A stretch of DNA of 64,000 bases from Populus alba (taxonomy: Eukaryota > Streptophyta > Magnoliopsida > Malpighiales > Salicaceae). The stretch's first letter is position 1. Each line of letters opens with the position of its first letter. Position numbers and translations under genes: made by a program. The stretch lies in contig NC_133291.1 of assembly GCF_005239225.2 (NCBI RefSeq), forward strand, positions 4,030,001 through 4,094,000, in the 5' to 3' direction. Below the pieces are notes generated by a model. It searched no databases. It was not told the DNA's origin and saw nothing but the letters and a program-made list of their open reading frames with translations. This document shows, piece after piece, positions 24,301-37,554 of this stretch.

Positions 24301-26110
24301 CTAGCATAAACTAGGATTTGTGTATCAGACGAATAACAGTACCATGCATTGTTGGAGAGAAGAATTTTCAAACAATGCGGTTTTTCATAGTCTTCCCTTA
24401 TGGAGTCCTACCATTTTTTAAAAAAAACTCGAGTACTAGCTAGCACAGGTATAAGATTCAAAATAAGGTCAGAGGATACATCAAAATCAAACGATAGCTC
24501 GCATAAATGAATAGAAGTGGTGCATCTCTGTACCAGGCCACCTTGGTGGAGTTTCCTGGTTTTTCTGTGTGGCCCAAGACCGCACGATGATCTCATAGTT
24601 CTTGATGCCTCTGATGATGCTGCAATGGCCTAAAATTTCCCACTTCGAAATGGGATTGGTCTCATCATTCCATCCTTTAAACAAAGCTGTTTTTCTAATT
24701 ATTGGACTGTGCTTTTAACATACTTTATTCTATATTTTTAATGCTAATTCTCGTCTACAGTGAGAACAAATTGGAAAATGAAATAACCTTCATCATGCTC
24801 ATCAACGGATCTGGTGCCAAACACTTATCCAAAAATAAGATAAACAATCCTTTCGTCACGGGCTAGAATTACAACTAGAGTAGGAGGAGGAGCGACCACT
24901 TGCTAAAGCACCCTCCCTCAATGCTTTCAAGAATAGTTTAACGATGATGTGGGCTAGCATGTGTTATTAATTCATGAACTTGATAGCCCGTCAATGCCAA
25001 CATAATTTATCAAGTTTCTACATGGCTTTAGCACTAGCAAGCAGCATCATGACAATGCTAGCTCCCACGTGTTTTCTTTTTCTTTTCTTTTTTTTAATAA
25101 AAACCATTGAAAAATGGACATTTTCGGTGCACAATTATCAATTAATTTTTCACAATTGCAAAATAAATTTATTCGTGTGGGGGTATGGGGCTAACTTTAC
25201 AGGAGGGACCCAGATGTACATATCTCAATTTGTCTTTAATGTTTTGTGCTCCATGACTTGCGCTCTGTGTTCTCCTTTTCTTTTCCAACATGCTATGATA
25301 GAATACAGAATCTTACGGAAAGGACGGTAATGTCCGTTCACCTTTTTTTCTCTAAAGTTTTTTTTTTTTTGAAACCTTATGTTTCCGAACATTTTTTCAA
25401 GGTTGTCTTTGTGAACCTCAAATATATAATATATGTGTCTTACTGTTGAGGTTACACATATTTTTTAAACAAAAGAACATACATTTTTTATTAAAAATAT
25501 CAAAAACATATATATTTTATATTATTCTTGCAAGATTAATGGTCTGATCATGATTTTAAACGAGTCCTGCACCAGCTTCTTTTTATTATTATTATAAATT
25601 CGAGCAAAAAACAAAAGAACCCTTATTCACACCAGCATCAAAGGTCTACTTCCTTTTTCTCTAGGAGCTAAAGGTTGCGTGATATTGGAGAATTTTAATA
25701 TAAGATAAATCCACAATATACGAAAAGACGTCATTGCAAATAAAGCTGGCTTACCTGCTAAAGTGGGATGGGAATGATCTTGACCTCTTTCAATGTATTC
25801 TACCGGAGAACCCATCATCCTTCGTGTTCACTTTTGATTTTGACTCAAACAGAGAGTTAAAAGTACCAAAAACAGTTGTACGTCGACGTAGAGCGGTGAC
25901 TTCAAGAAGTCATGTCATTTGTTGGTTTCTTTATTGTCGGTTTAGTTTTTCCTTTACTATTTTGAGGTACGAATCTTAGCCGATGCAGAGAGTCAACAAG
26001 CATATAATCTAATCCGGAGCCAAGTCATCACCTGTAAAGGCACTTAAACAACTTGCTACTGAGGGCGGAGTCATGAGTTTACTGCCTGCTTGACTCTCTT
26101 GACACCGAAT
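24301..26110. other. Gene-poor spacer
   Basis: Only short frames occur. One minus-strand frame near 24487-24684 reads like protein (WNDETNPISKWEILGHCS) but matches no family I know and is uninterrupted for only 65 codons. Confidence 0.35.
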
Positions 26111-26216
26111 TCTTTAGATGAAAGGTTGTAAATTTTGTTTTGATAAGTATTTTGTTTTTTAATTGAAATGAAATGTTTTAAGTTTTTAGAATTTTTTCAC
26201 GTGTTGTTGTTTTAGG

Positions 26217-26220
<4 letters not shown>

Positions 26221-26252
<32 letters not shown>
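26221..26252. repeat. (TA)16 microsatellite
   Basis: A perfect dinucleotide run lies in an AT-rich spacer and is likely to vary in length between individuals. Confidence 0.95.
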
Positions 26253-26257
<5 letters not shown>

Positions 26258-26679
26258 CAAATACAAGATACATTAATTATAAATTATGCAATACAAATAT
26301 AATGTCAAAAAAAATATAATTTTAAAATTTAAAATATTTATAAATAGTTAAGATTAAATAGATTTTTAACTTAAAGTAATTCAACTTAAATAAAATATCA
26401 AAATATTATGAAATTAAAATGTTTTAATACAAATATTTTAAATATAAAACTGATAGGTCAATATTATCAAGGCTAATGAGATCTAAAGCACCCCTTGTTT
26501 TGCTCAAATTCCTCAAAGTATAAACTTGAAAAAAATAACATGAATATAAACCATATATATTAGTAATAAATCTAATTTTAAAAAATTAATATCATTTGTT
26601 AATGAAAATAATAATAATAATTTTTAATATTATTACTAATATCATTGTTATTGAAAATAGTAAGTGAAAAAGAGCTTTT

Positions 26680-26935
26680 TATACTTTGGTGGTTTAATCA
26701 ATTAAACTAAACCAAGTTCAATTTGATTCAATGACTTTTTAAACCGGAACAAAATTGTGGAATGAAATCGGAACATTCCGGATGGAATTTAGATGAAAAG
26801 TCCAGAACGAATCGAGATTTAAAATGAGATGAAAATTATTTCGTTTTGTTCTGTTTTTTGAATTGGTATGAAATGTTTCGGTTATTCCGGATGACACAAA
26901 ACAGAATTGACAACCCTAATTTCATCATTATGGGC
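26680..26935. repeat. Possible dispersed repeat with CCGGAA motifs
   Basis: The segment repeats short phrases such as 'AACCGGAAC', 'ACATTCCGGATG', 'GGTTATTCCGGATG' and 'TGAAATGTTTCGG'. This wording is unlike the neighbouring spacer. It is similar to a dispersed repeat I loosely associate with poplar. No coding potential is visible. Confidence 0.3.
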
Positions 26936-27029
26936 ATTGCATTCTATGTTTTTTTTTTTAATTAATTTGAGTATCCGGATCAGCTTGTGTGCACTTCAAC
27001 TAATTATATAAGCCCTAAAGTTAATAACT

Positions 27030-27081
27030 ATTATAGAATAGGATCATTACAACATCCTATATTAGAATCCTATTCTATAAT
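27030..27081. repeat. Perfect 15-bp inverted repeat (hairpin)
   Basis: ATTATAGAATAGGAT (27030-27044) is exactly complementary to ATCCTATTCTATAAT (27067-27081) across a 22-base loop. The flanks extend the pairing imperfectly. It could be the tip of a foldback element. Arm length is short for a typical plant microRNA precursor. Confidence 0.8.
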
Positions 27082-28044
27082 AATAATTATGTAAATCTCT
27101 GGTAGCCTTAAAATTTATAAAATTCAAACTGGTAATATTTAAAAAGCAAATTCAAAATCTAACTAATTCAGCTATACCTCTTAAAATTTGCTTCTGCATT
27201 CTATGTTCTTGTCCACAAGCTGCATGGCAGTTTGCTGGTAATGGAGTCACTATGCGACCATTATATAAAATGATATCGGAGACAAATCAGAGGAATCAAT
27301 CACAAAATTACTGTTTATGGTTCATGCATTTCTCTTCTGACTAATAATTCCACGTTCAAGTTTGTTTCAGGTTAAAAACGAGAAACTAAGCGTGAAGGAT
27401 TAGTATAAAAATGTTAAGAACAAAAATGACTGAAGATTAAAATATTCAATATGTTTGATAAAGTATAAAAAATGCTCATAATGATGCGATTCAGCTGTAC
27501 GTTCTCGGGAGTGGGACAAGAACTTGAGAAGTTATGGTTCAAATCCTACCCCTCCTCTCCTCTTTTGCGAGAATTTCCCTTTCGTCCTTTTAGTGGACCA
27601 CTAGTCATGCCTGCAAATCCCATCAATTTCAGCTGGTATATATTTACACCAAAAGTTATAATTCCCAGGGACTAATATTATAACAAAAAATAATCAACTC
27701 CCACAAAACTTGCTTCAAATTAAAAAAAACACTAGTGCACTTAATTAAATTTATAAGTTTTAGAGGTGATGGGATGGAATTCCTCGATGGATTTTCAATT
27801 TGAAAAAAAATTAAATCAGTTATTATTAAATTTTCTCAATCTAAAATCTTACTAAAATAGTATAAATAATTCTTTATATTTTCTAATATAATATATCAAC
27901 ATGCTTTTATCACATTCTCCCTGCGCAAATGTGCAACGTCTCGTCGCGCCATAGTCATGGTTCCCCAAGACTGGCTCCTTGACAGGCTAGAATTCTAAAA
28001 GTGGCTCTTACAAGTTCGGAAAGGTGACTCCCGTCTTTTTCAAA

Positions 28045-28275
28045 GAGGTAATTATGGTAATTATTTTTTTTTTATTAGTAATGTGATTATGATTATTTTT
28101 TAAAATATTTTTTATTTATAAATATATTAAAATAATAATTTTTAGTTTTTAAAAATTATTTTTATATCATCATATCAAAATAATCTAAAAGCATAAAAAA
28201 ATATTAATTTTTTTTTAAAATACTTATAAAACATAAAAAATAAATAAAATATTACTTTTAACTTCCAGGCCGAAC
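28045..28275. repeat. Dispersed AT-rich MITE-like element
   Basis: This is one of the best-preserved copies: TAATGTGATTATGATTATTT, AATATATTAAAATAATAATT, ATATCATCATATCAAAATAA and AAACATAAAAAATAAATAAA occur in order. No coding potential. Confidence 0.5.
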
Positions 28276-31200
28276 GCACAACTAAACAACATTTATGCCT
28301 CTTAAGTTCACCACCAAGTTGGACATATTGTCCGAAAAGGAATTATTATCATTATTGTAAAAATGATAATAATCCGGTTCTAGATGGTGTATAAAAGAAC
28401 TGAATTGAAAGGCACTTGGCTGGTTTTGATAGTGAAAACTAACTATTCAGGTATCTTGACTGCAAAATGCCATCCAAAGGTGAAAGCATCACACGTTTAT
28501 GATGAGAATTATTTTTTATTTCCATGCATGCACGGGTCATATATGTGTCCCTTCAAAACTAATGACAGGAAACTATATTCACATAAGGCTGAATTAATTA
28601 ATGACAGGAAGCTATAATTACACAACAAGCTTCTTAAACTAGTAAGGGAGCAAGCATCGATCCTATATCATTATATATCTTGGATTGGCATGAAGCAATG
28701 TTCTAGCAGTACATATATATAGATGCAATAAGCAGATATTTTAATTTATTCCCCAGCATAAAACAACTTCAAATTCACTTATGATGCTGCCACCTTCTCA
28801 CATTCTGAAACAAAACATTTCATAATTGTCGTGGTGGTTGTGGTTATGTTCCCGAAAATCGGTTTTGTTAAAACAAAAAACAATGTTTCCAATGTGTTTG
28901 GTGGAGATGGTACTCCTGAATCCTGATCACTAAGTGGCTAGCTCTTAAAGCAAATCTCTCAGAGAAATCAGAAAGCATATACTAAATGGGAGTGGAAACG
29001 CTTGGTTCTCGTTAAATTCTCTTCTTTAATCAGTATTGTAAAGAAGAGGAGACCCCCACCCCGAACATGTTATGTTAAAGAATCCACTTTCAACTTTTCT
29101 TCTTGTCATTTTGAAAAGATGCAGGTGCTAATCAATTATTGACTGATATTATGATACATATACATCAGTATATATACTGGAGTAACGAATCAAATGGCAA
29201 ATCTGATCTAGCTAGCTACATTGATCGATCAGATGCATGCTCATTGACGTTGCTTTCCGATAAATGAATGTCAGCATAGAATTGGTCACTAAAACGTTCA
29301 TCATTGACACAACCCTTCGTCAAAAAAAGAGAGAAAGGAAGAAAGCAACAGCTAGCCCTAGTATTCATTGAAGCTGGGTTTAATTTTGATTACAAGGCTC
29401 TACAGGCAGCTATTAGATAGCTATAGACAGATACACGGTACACCCCTTTAACGTTTTGGGATATCCGCAGTCTGATATCAGACCAGCCCCACTTCATTTC
29501 TCTGTAATATTGACCGGTACATGGATCACTATCAGTTTTTGAATATGTGCATGAATTTAGAATTTCTGCACTGCAAAAATCCTGTTCTCTATCATTATGA
29601 TTGTACACATTGAGTATATACGACATTAAAGCACTCATTAATCTTGCCCATTCTTAGTGGTCCCTGAAACCTAAAATATCCTTCGAGGGGCAGAAAAATA
29701 AGGAACTCCTCATGATCGATCGATGCTTCTTTCTTCTTCTTCTTCTTCTCTCTTTTTTTTGCCCCCCCAAACCCTGGGCCTAGGGCCTATATATTACAAA
29801 AAAGATATCTTTGATAAGATTTGTAGAAGAAACCAGCTGGATTATTTGCATTTTACTTTTGATAAATAATGCATGTGTGCTTTTGAAATTGGCGATCTAT
29901 GATACGGAGGAGCTGTTGATCTACGCATTTAACCTTATTAGCCAACTTGTCAATATTATTTGGATATGTCCTCCCTAAAAAAAGTCTACTTTGGACAAAC
30001 GCAGAGTACCTGCTCGATAGGGTTCTTAAGTGATCAATATTGCTACTTCACATCAACCACTTGCTTCCATCAAGTTGTGGTATAATTAAATTAATTGTGA
30101 GCTGTACTCAAGAAAAATACTAAACACGCATTTAATAGCACCAAGCCTCTACTCCGAAAAGAGATTCTTAAGTCTCCAATTCGGGTTTTGCTTTTTGTTT
30201 TTTATATCACTGTAATTAATACATAGATGCAATCATTTAATAAATTGAATTTACCTTTTGAAGTAATATATTATAATTTATGGGTAATGTGTATGCGTAT
30301 ATGTATATATCTAAGATTTTCATGATCCGACTAATTTTCTACGATAAAACATATATACTATCTCGTCATAAACACAAATTAACGCTTCATGCAGCATTTT
30401 AATTTTACTATCTTTATTTTTTTATATATAATATTTAAAAAAATTAGTAAAAAATAGTAGTAAATACGTGTAAATCTTAAATCGAGATTAATGACTTCTA
30501 TACGAGGGATTGCATCAGTAAATTATTTTTTTTAGTTAAGATATAGTCTGCTGTCAATAATGATGAATAATCACAAAAAGAATATTCACTAGTTTTAACA
30601 AAGTTACAAATATTGTTCTACAAAGAAACAAACCAAAGCAAAATGCAATTAAATGAAGCGATTATCAAATTTAAATCGCTCGATGACAGGACATGCATGT
30701 AATGTTGAGGTTCAATTAATTCCAAACAATTATTGCAAGATTAATGACATATTCTTGGCATGTATGCTTACAACCTGATGCCAATTTAGAACAATAAGTT
30801 CACTAATAATTATTAGGTCACTTTCAAAATGAACATAACTATTGTTGTAGAACAAAAAAAGCGACATAGAAAGAGACAACCACCTAGCTACATGCTTTAG
30901 CGATAAGGATATGCAATTTTTTTGGTTTCATGATGAATTTGGTGGCATGAATCTAACCAGAATAGAACAATGACCCGCCGATCTATAGTTCAAAGAATGT
31001 CAATGGGAATCCATTTGATGTTCAAGTATACCAAACACTTTATGAACAATCATCCTAATTTAATATAAATTATATCTTAAAATTTTACCTAACATTTTAA
31101 ATTATTATTTTTTTACACGATATCAAAGCTTTAATAACCAAACGTTTACAAGTTTGAATTTTAAATACTCTCATTCTTTCTTTTAATTAAAATTTAGTTA

Positions 31201-33509
31201 ATAGCACAAAGTAGCGTACATCTATATAAATTTTAAGTTCAAAAGTTTTTACTTGAGAAAAATATTAGAATAATATAATTTATATTTTAAAGTTTCACCT
31301 AACAACTTAAACTATTAGATTGAAATAATTTTTTAAATAGTTATTAATACTAACCAAACATGTAATATATAACTATATATTATTTTTATGACACACAATC
31401 ATGCAAAACAATGTATTCTATGCTATAATATAATATTAATACAACGAAGGAACAAAGTTAGACCCATAAACGACATCAGTGGGTACCCTGGATGGGATAA
31501 ACTGATCAAAATTCACAAGAATTGTTCAAGTTCAACTCATGCAAATTTCACTTAAAAATGTAAAAAAAAAAAAACTCTTTCGAAGTATTAAACCCCGGAC
31601 TTAATACATTAATTAAAATATAAAATCTTTGCCAACAAGCTACAATATCAATTATTGATAACATATGAATATAATACCATTAATTTCAATACATAAGTAA
31701 TCAACTTGGACAATCGGTTAATTGAAACAATATAGCAATCATGAACCGTTAATTTTTTGGAGTTTGAATTTTGGCTTTGTAACACGATGAATGCATATAT
31801 AATTTAGGAGTTACCGAAAAATGATTGGAAATTATAAATGAATAAGTTTCACCAATTCACGAAAAATAGTACGCAGGAGACAAAATATATGTATAACACT
31901 AACATATAGTTATCATGCAAGCAATAGAACTTATACCAAATTAACTTTCCTAGCTACTAAATAGTTGTCAATTTAATTTCAGTAGTCTTAGTTGGTTAAG
32001 ATGGATTTTATATTCGAGATTATGATGCGTAACATATTATTATGTGAAAACAATCAGCCAATTTTGTAATTATTTTTTACTTGGAATTGTGCTGGGAGAA
32101 CTTTATTATGTGAAAATTCACTATATTTAAAGTGTTATCTGCTTTAATTAGAAAGTTGTTATTATTGAATAAAGTAAATATGTTTTCAAGACTGATATAA
32201 AGATACAAATAGTCAATTTGATAGCAATATACTCTATTTTTTTTTTAAATAATCTCAAATTAAGAACTTTGTTAGATTTTCTAAAAAACAAAGTGAAAAG
32301 AAGATATATCTTAAAACCACCAAATAACTTGCATCTACATGAGTGACCAATAAATGTTATTTTTTGTTTTTCTCCTTCATAAAGCTCAAACGAATCCTTC
32401 GAAACCCATAACTTTTGGACCAACACACACATACACACAAGAACATAGCATGCAGTTTGAGAACACAGGCTTCCAAACCGAATGTCTGAATATTCAAATT
32501 GTATAAACCAAATGATACAACATTCGGCTTACATGTCAAACTAATGTTATAATATTCGGTTGACAGTTAAAACTTGAAAAGATATCTTTTAAATTTTTTA
32601 TCTTTATTTAGCCCTCAATTCTTTGAACTCTGCTCACTTTAATCCTTAAACCTTTTAGTATTACAATCAAACCCATGAATTCAACTTTTAACCTTTGAAT
32701 TCAATACTTACTAACAATGATATAGAGATTATTCACCATTTAATTTAACTTGGTAATATAAATTACAGATTTAAGTGAATCAATGATAGTTTTTCACGCT
32801 CAAAGAACAGTTGCTAGCTATTACAAAAATATACGTTTTCATAAACGATAAAAGAGTGCTCAATGTTTTCAATAAGATTATATCACTATTCAGGCCTTGT
32901 TTTTGCCCCGTAAGACAAGACGAGTTTTGGAAAAGCAAGATAGTGGAGACAAGGCAAGCGTGCTTCTGGACAAGACGAACGGACAAGACAAGCGACTGGG
33001 GAAATTCAAGAAGAATATTGAAGGTTAGAAAGCTCAACGACAGTCGGCAAAAGAAAGTTTTAACATATGGATAATAAGATAGGATTATTTAGTTAATTGT
33101 ATAGGAAGTTATTCAACTTTATTTATAGGAAGAATATTATTTATCTATCATTAAAGAACTCTTAATATATATATAAAACATGTTTTTTTTTTCTTTTTTT
33201 TTTAATTTTTAATTTACGATCTTTGCTAATTTTTTAAAATATTAGATCAAATAAACTATATTTTAACTTTTTCATCTCTTTTTTTTAATTAGGAGTAGTG
33301 TGATTTAACTTAGTTTATTTAGTTTTTATATTAGCTACCACTTTAATTTTTTTTCTATTTTAACATAAAAAAACTTCACTAATTCTTAAACAACTTAATG
33401 TGTTTAATCTCACATTATAATAAAATACAACACATGCAACAAACATAACGTAAACAACAAGTACAATAGAGTTGAACATACTCTTCAACTTAATTATGGA
33501 TGTACCTTA
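28276..33509. other. Gene-free AT-rich spacer
   Basis: I see no exon with recognisable homology on either strand. A (TTC)n run lies at about 29726-29749, followed by a C-run. The rest is AT-rich with short frames that look random. Confidence 0.45.
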
Positions 33510-33587
33510 TTTCAAAGAACCATCTCAACTGAAAAGCTTAAGCTGTTAGATGAGGTCCCATGATATGATTTATATTATTCTCTAACA
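33510..33587 (-). repeat. 3' LTR of the TRIM element
   Basis: This 78-bp terminal repeat follows the polypurine tract in minus-strand sense. It ends next to the CCTTA target-site duplication. Confidence 0.93.
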
Positions 33588-33710
33588 CACCCCCTCAAGT
33601 GAAAGCCCTTTTGGGCTTGAAACTTACATAGACCCACATTACCTTGTGTTTAATTTTTATCAAATAAATAGGGATGGTGAGGTTCAAACTCGTGACCACT
33701 TGGTCATCAA

Positions 33711-33723
33711 GGCTCTGATATCA
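33711..33723 (-). other. Primer-binding site for initiator tRNA-Met
   Basis: TGATATCAGAGCC differs by one base from TGGTATCAGAGCC, the usual plant LTR-element primer site. Confidence 0.9.
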
Positions 33724-33801
33724 TTTCAAAGAACCATCTTAACTCAAAAGCTTAAGCTATTAGGTAAAATCCCAGGATATGATTTATATTATTCTCTAAC
33801 A
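33724..33801 (-). repeat. 5' LTR of the TRIM element
   Basis: This 78-bp terminal repeat directly abuts the tRNA-Met primer-binding site. It has the same length as the other LTR. Confidence 0.93.
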
Positions 33802-33806
33802 CCTTA

Positions 33807-36800
33807 CCTATATGTGATCTTTCCCCTGCTCTAAGTCAGTTCACTCATTATGTCAAAGAAAACCATGGCGAGTTGGCGACTGTTGAAGACCACGGACGTC
33901 GCTGATGTATGATATATGTTTCGATATTTCGCGGGCTGCTATTCTAGTGGATCGCAGTGTCCTTTCAAACGGAGAACGGAAATTTAACTCCTACGTAAGG
34001 CCGGAGTTCATTCAAAATAATTAATCTGAAATTGAGTTAATTTGAAACGAAACAAGTAGTACACTGAATTCGTTTCAAGTTACCTGCTATTCCATCAACG
34101 GTTCTTGCATTCACACATATTTTCGTTCAAATTGAAGTGCATGAACTTGGAACACACGCTGATCATTCGGGGCCGGGGGAGATCAACTTATCTGAAATTA
34201 AGTTTTCTTTTCAATGATCGAGATGCCCAGTGATAGTTACCGAAGCTGGAAGCTCTCCTCTTGTTCACACGATGCATCGAATCAACAAATTTAACTTGAT
34301 CGAAGCTCAAAAGCCCATGCATTAAAGTTGCTTAAGATCAAAAGAATGGTGTTAGTGTATTGACTTGACTTCCTTCGGAGGCCTTCCATGGCTGTTCTTG
34401 TCATCCTGTCAAGGTTCACTGCTACTCTCACACTTCTTGCCTTGGGTCATGGTACTTAGACACCATCGTTTACGTCTCCAATCAAGAAGTAATATATTTT
34501 AATGTTTAAGTACCAACAAGAACCTTTCGTATAGTTTGTTCTTGAACTGTCATACACGTGGCAGATGTCAAGGTACCTTGCAACAATGACTTCCTCTGGG
34601 TCCTAGTACTTAGACACATTGATGAACTGAGAAACAACGGACCAATCAAGTCAAATAATTAACCAAGCCACGTACCTACGTGCTTAAAAACCAATGTGAT
34701 ATAAATTATGCATTTAGTATCCTGTCTCTTTGATAAACTATAAGGTTTGGTAATTAAATACTGCCTCACGCCGACAAATCAGAAACTGGCGGTTTAAGCA
34801 GATTCTCTTGTAAACCGACCTTCAAAACATATAATCTCGATTAGCTAATATTAATATAACTAGTGGCCGTAATTAAAATTGATTGCTAGCAAGACAGTTC
34901 AGGATTCGCTAACAGTTAAAGGATTCTAGGCCGGCCTTTCTCGGGATCAGAAGAATGACAGCCAACATACAGAGCGTAAATGCTAAACGCTGCTGTCATG
35001 ATTTTGTCCTTCAATCTCTTATGAAATCTTTATTTACAGTACTTGCAAACTGACGGAGCAGTGTTCCAGGATTAATTAATAGTAATGGATCGATTTGGGC
35101 TATCTATTCTAGAGTTAATATAAAGGGCAGCGAAAACAAAAATGCCTAGTTGTTATTTACATAAATATTCCTCGAATTATCTGAAATAAGTCTCACCGAT
35201 TATGCCGAGAAAGGAGAGATTTAGGAGAGTTATCCATGATAAAATAGTGTTATTGTATATGTTTTTACCACAAAAATGGATGTTTTCAATATGGTATATT
35301 GTGTAGTGTACTGCATTAGTAAACACATATTTAGAAGAAATGTTCATGGAAATAGAGGGCATAAAAATTATATTGAAACTCTTCAAGAAACTATTATAAA
35401 AAGTATAATGCAATAATAAGATTAATCAAATTACGAGTCCATCTAAGAGTTCTTTATTTTTCTTTTTTCTTTTTATACTGAATTATCTGCTTAAAATGAA
35501 GAGTCTATAATTCTTGTCGAGCGACATCAAAACACAAGTTCCAAAACTAACCAAGATCAAGAGGCGTTGGGAACTAGAATACATTATTTGTTTATAGTTA
35601 ACAACTGAGGAGTGAAATGGGCAAGCAACACTCATCTTTGCGTGGTCTCCTAACATTGAAACACGATAGCCTTAAACGTAAGGAAAATCAAGAAGTGCTG
35701 TGAATTAGAAAATGTAACAGGCACACTTGTGTCAAAAAATCAAGGTTTTTGCTGCCCAGTGATTAGAGAGGCAAAAGTAGCTGATCAATCACTAATTATC
35801 CTTGACCTGGTCTTGCATGCCTGCCACGTCGGATTGCAAACATTTTCATGCATGCCACGCAGGAAACAATTTCGTTTCCATCATTTTTGTCCTGACATGT
35901 AACGCAGAACTCGCTTTAAAGAGTTTGCACAGCAGACAACAAATGCGTACGTGTGATTTAGCTTGCGTTAATTACCATTTAGATGCATGTGGGGCATGCA
36001 TATCTTGTACGTGAGGGCATTGTGTGAATCAAGGTAGACTCGAGTTGATATACTGCTGAGATATGAAGGAAAATCTCACAGGATTCTGAATCATAACAGC
36101 ACAATCTAAACATCAGATTTACTCCAAAAAGCATCGTAACCCAATCCCAGCTCTATAGAAAGAAGATCAATTTTTTAATTCAAATTTTGTATTCAACATC
36201 TAGTTTTTTAAATTATTAAACTCATCTCAATATATATGGATGATATTTTTTAAGATTATTCATAAAAGGAATTTAGTCTTGATTGATGTACATATTTTAA
36301 AATATTTTTTTTTCATTTAACAGAAAACTGATGCTTAAAATTAATTAATATGTATGGAAATGATGTTCAGTTGTAGACATAAAATTACTTTGGCAAGCTA
36401 GCTATTGAAAAACTAAGATGATTAGTGATGATATCAAATAAATTACTGAAGTGAAATATTTGTAATAATAAATATTGGTGGATTAATTATGATATCTCTA
36501 TTAGTTTTGAACGCCACACCACTTGTGTGCGTGTGTATTTTTCTTTGTTTCATTTGAGAGTCTTGAATTTGAGATCCCTAATAATTTTCATGTTTTAAAA
36601 GAGTTTTTTAATATTAAAATTTTGAAAATATTTTTTGGTTATAAAGCAGATCGAAGTAATCAGATGGATATTAAAACGTGCAATTGAGACAATTAATAGT
36701 ATAGGTAAGATTTTTTTGAAGGGTCAATAAAAGTGCGCATATCATTAAAAAATTACATTTAAAATACAATTAAAATATATAAGCAAAATAAGATATATAA

Positions 36801-37427
36801 ATAATAATTACTTTGGTCATTAATTAAATTCGTTTGAGGCAAAAGAATAGAATTGATGATTTTGTTTGTTATTTGTATTTGATGAAAAGAAAAATCATCA
36901 TATTTTTTGCTAATGATTTGGAAACATTTGATAGTTTTTCTTAGCGGAGACAAAATGTTTTAGGAAATATATTGAGTCAATAACTAGAAGTTAAATAGTT
37001 TATGAGGAAAGATAATTAAAATATACAAAGAATAAATGCTGTGATTATATATCTTTTGAAACAAAATTATGCAAATGACCCTTTCAATTCAAGTTTCTCA
37101 TTATTTTCACGATATTCAAATTAGTAAAATCAATCCTAAGATCTTATAATAAAATCAAAATTAAGCTATTAATTATCTATTTATTTTTTTCCTAATTCAG
37201 CAGTATCAAATGATACCCCCAGATTAGCTATGACAAGTCGCCAATGAATTGAGCTGCAACTCGTTAATTATTATTTGCCCATATTTTTTATTTTTTTTTA
37301 AAAAAATTCAGCCCACGTTTAGATAAATAATTCAGGTAAAAACCCTTGATTAATATCCATTATACTCTACAATGGCGAGGCCACCTAAGCCAGGCAGGTT
37401 CATGAACCGAACACCCTAAGACTTTCC
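33807..37427. other. Gene-free spacer upstream of the BAHD gene
   Basis: No exon with recognisable homology. Near 34425-34640 a phrase (TACTTAGACAC plus flanking words and CCAATCAAG) occurs twice about 150 bp apart, a weak direct duplication. The 3' part is the distal promoter of the acyltransferase gene. Confidence 0.45.
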
Positions 37428-37435
37428 TATATAAA
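37428..37435 (+). promoter_or_regulatory. TATA box of the BAHD acyltransferase gene
   Basis: TATATAAA lies 120 bp upstream of the ATG, followed by a CT-rich leader. Spacing and match are good for a plant core promoter. Confidence 0.75.
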
Positions 37436-37554
37436 CATCGCCCACTTCCCTCTCCAGTCCCCACTCCTCCCTGGCAAACAAACACAAGTAGAGTAGATCA
37501 TACAAACAGCAATAGCTAGCTAGCAAGTAGCTCTCCTCCAAAACACCAAACAAA

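Larger units (their letters stand above)
33510..33801 (-). mobile_element. Complete TRIM retrotransposon (terminal-repeat retrotransposon in miniature), 292 bp
   Basis: Two 78-bp direct repeats (33510-33587 and 33724-33801) flank a 136-bp interior. In minus-strand sense each LTR begins TGTTAGAGAATAATATAAAT. The primer-binding site TGATATCAGAGCC (33711-33723) directly follows the 5' LTR and is complementary, with one mismatch, to the 3' end of initiator tRNA-Met. A polypurine tract (ACTTGAGGGGGTG, 33588-33600) directly precedes the 3' LTR. A five-base duplication, CCTTA on the plus strand, lies on both sides (33505-33509 and 33802-33806). The interior has no coding capacity, so it must have been mobilised by another element's proteins. 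The LTRs differ at about ten positions, so insertion is not recent. Confidence 0.95.

Noticed and set aside
33590..33723. tRNA gene or tRNA-derived SINE suggested by GGCTCTGATA and GGTTCAAAC
   Set aside because: The match is the complement of a primer-binding site located exactly next to an LTR. No cloverleaf can be drawn.
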